Assembly (NCBI RefSeq): GCF_021789315.1
Contig: NZ_CP084561.1
Span: 2,356,001-2,420,000 of the forward strand
Direction of reading: 5' to 3'
Source of the DNA: Arthrobacter sp. FW305-BF8
Lineage (GTDB): Bacteria; Actinomycetota; Actinomycetes; Actinomycetales; Micrococcaceae
Length of the DNA stretch: 64,000 nt
Numbering within the stretch: position 1 is the stretch's first letter; every line of letters begins with the position of its first letter. Of the stretch, positions 63,232-64,000 are shown one piece after another. Position numbers and translations under genes: made by a program. A model generated the notes under the pieces. That model was not told where the DNA came from and made no database searches. It was given only the letters and a program-made list of their open reading frames with translations.

Positions 63232-64000
63232 CTAGAAGTTGAACTTGTCCACGTTGTCTGCGGTGAAGACGGTGGGGTCCCCGAGCAGGACCACGCCGTT
63301 GGCTCCGACCTCGAATTCGCCCAGGTCGCCGGCCTTGAACTTTTCGCCTTCCGCGCCGGTGATCTGGCCGGAAGCGAGGGCCGCGCCGGCGTAGGCCGTG
63401 AGGTAACCGAGCTTCTCGACGTCCCACAGCGCGAACGACTTCATGGTGCCGTTCTTGACGAATTCCTTGAGCTGGCTGGGGAAGCCGAGCCCGGTGAGCT
63501 GCACCTTGCCCTTGTACTCAGAGCCGGACAGATACTGCGCAGCGGCCGCCACACCGACTGTGGTGGGGGAGATGATGCCCTTGAGCGTGGGGTGCTGCTG
63601 CAGCAGCGCCTGGACTTCCTGCTGTGACTTCTGGGCGTTGTCATCGCCGTAGACCGTGGCCACCAGCTTCAGCTTGGAGTACTCGGGCTTTTCCAGTTCC
63701 TTCTTCATCAGCGCGATCCACGCGTTCTGGTTGGTCGCGTTGGCTGTGGCCGACAGGATGCCGATATCCCCGCCGTCGGCTCCGACGGCTTCGGAGATGA
63801 GCTTGACCTGCGTGGCGGCAATGCCCTCCGCCGTCGCCTGGTTGATGTAGATGTCACGGCACTCGGGATCGGTGTCGGAGTCGAAGGTGACCACCTTCGC
63901 CCCTCCGGCCCGCGCCTCGTCCAGGGCCGAGCAGATGGCCTTGGGGTCGTTGGCCGAGGTCGCGATGACATCCGTTGCCTGCTGCGTGAGGGTGTTGATG
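63232..64000 (-). CDS. Sugar ABC transporter substrate-binding protein, C-terminal part (cut by window edge)
   Basis: The frame runs from the stop at 63232 to the edge of the window. The sequence fits the periplasmic-binding fold of the rhamnose/AI-2 (RhaS/LsrB-like) group, with VVTFDSDTDPECRDIYINQA, DIGILSATANATNQNAW and SPTTVGVAAAAQYL. The signal peptide is outside. The permease and ATPase genes presumably lie beyond the window. Confidence 0.88.
   Translation of the reverse strand, partial: INTLTQQATDVIATSANDPKAICSALDEARAGGAKVVTFDSDTDPECRDIYINQATAEGIAATQVKLISEAVGADGGDIGILSATANATNQNAWIALMKKELEKPEYSKLKLVATVYGDDNAQKSQQEVQALLQQHPTLKGIISPTTVGVAAAAQYLSGSEYKGKVQLTGLGFPSQLKEFVKNGTMKSFALWDVEKLGYLTAYAGAALASGQITGAEGEKFKAGDLGEFEVGANGVVLLGDPTVFTADNVDKFNF

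Noticed and set aside
1..64000. CRISPR arrays or prophage genes
   Set aside because: No regularly spaced short repeats, no cas genes and no phage structural genes were seen.

Overview
The window is a 64-kb piece of a high-GC actinobacterial chromosome. Gene style (dense GTG/ATGA-coupled operons, Pls-type NRPS parts, a PknF/Rv1747-like kinase-exporter pair, an actinobacterial selenoprotein formate dehydrogenase) suggests a soil Micrococcaceae such as Arthrobacter or Pseudarthrobacter. The genus is an inference; no rRNA or core marker is present to settle it.

Layout. 1-3.7 kb: end of a LysR regulator and a NarL-type two-component system. 4-14 kb: an accessory signalling and possibly defensive block. 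It holds a patatin-like lipase with a small partner, a minus-strand operon of a trypsin-fold protein, a Ser/Thr kinase and a double-FHA ABC protein (the first and last carry substitutions at catalytic positions), and a TIR-nSTAND protein with only one WD40 repeat. 14-15.9 kb: GH15 glucoamylase/trehalase. 16.7-27.6 kb: one tightly coupled operon joining 2,3-diaminopropionate synthesis (SbnA, SbnB) to a split Pls/PosA-like peptide synthetase (an A-T protein plus a separate membrane protein with two carrier domains and hexapeptide-repeat domains), a TauD/SyrP-like oxygenase, a remnant resembling threonine synthase, a LuxE-like adenylating enzyme and an unknown protein. This is the strongest candidate for an undescribed system.

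27.8-31.5 kb: an S66 LD-carboxypeptidase (MccF-like) gene whose 5' end is split off by a 2,649-bp IS21-family element with clear inverted repeats and a 6-bp target duplication. 31.9-40.5 kb: glycogen debranching enzyme, a decayed pntB remnant, quinone oxidoreductase, ATP-dependent DNA ligase, a RibD/DHFR-like protein with a good terminator, a hydroxyacid dehydrogenase and an aminotransferase.

40.7-50.6 kb: a complete selenocysteine locus. selB, selA, tRNA-Sec and selD lie next to an fdh operon whose large subunit has an in-frame UGA (Sec) followed by a SECIS-like hairpin. The operon also encodes an Fe-S subunit and an NrfD-type membrane subunit. 51-64 kb: ordinary chromosomal genes: thioredoxin-reductase-like flavoprotein, alpha/beta hydrolase, CDF transporter, C39-like lipoprotein, beta-carbonic anhydrase, NDH-2, DHA2 MFS pump, FtsW/RodA paralogue, two more RibD-like reductases, class III aminotransferase and the end of a sugar-binding protein.
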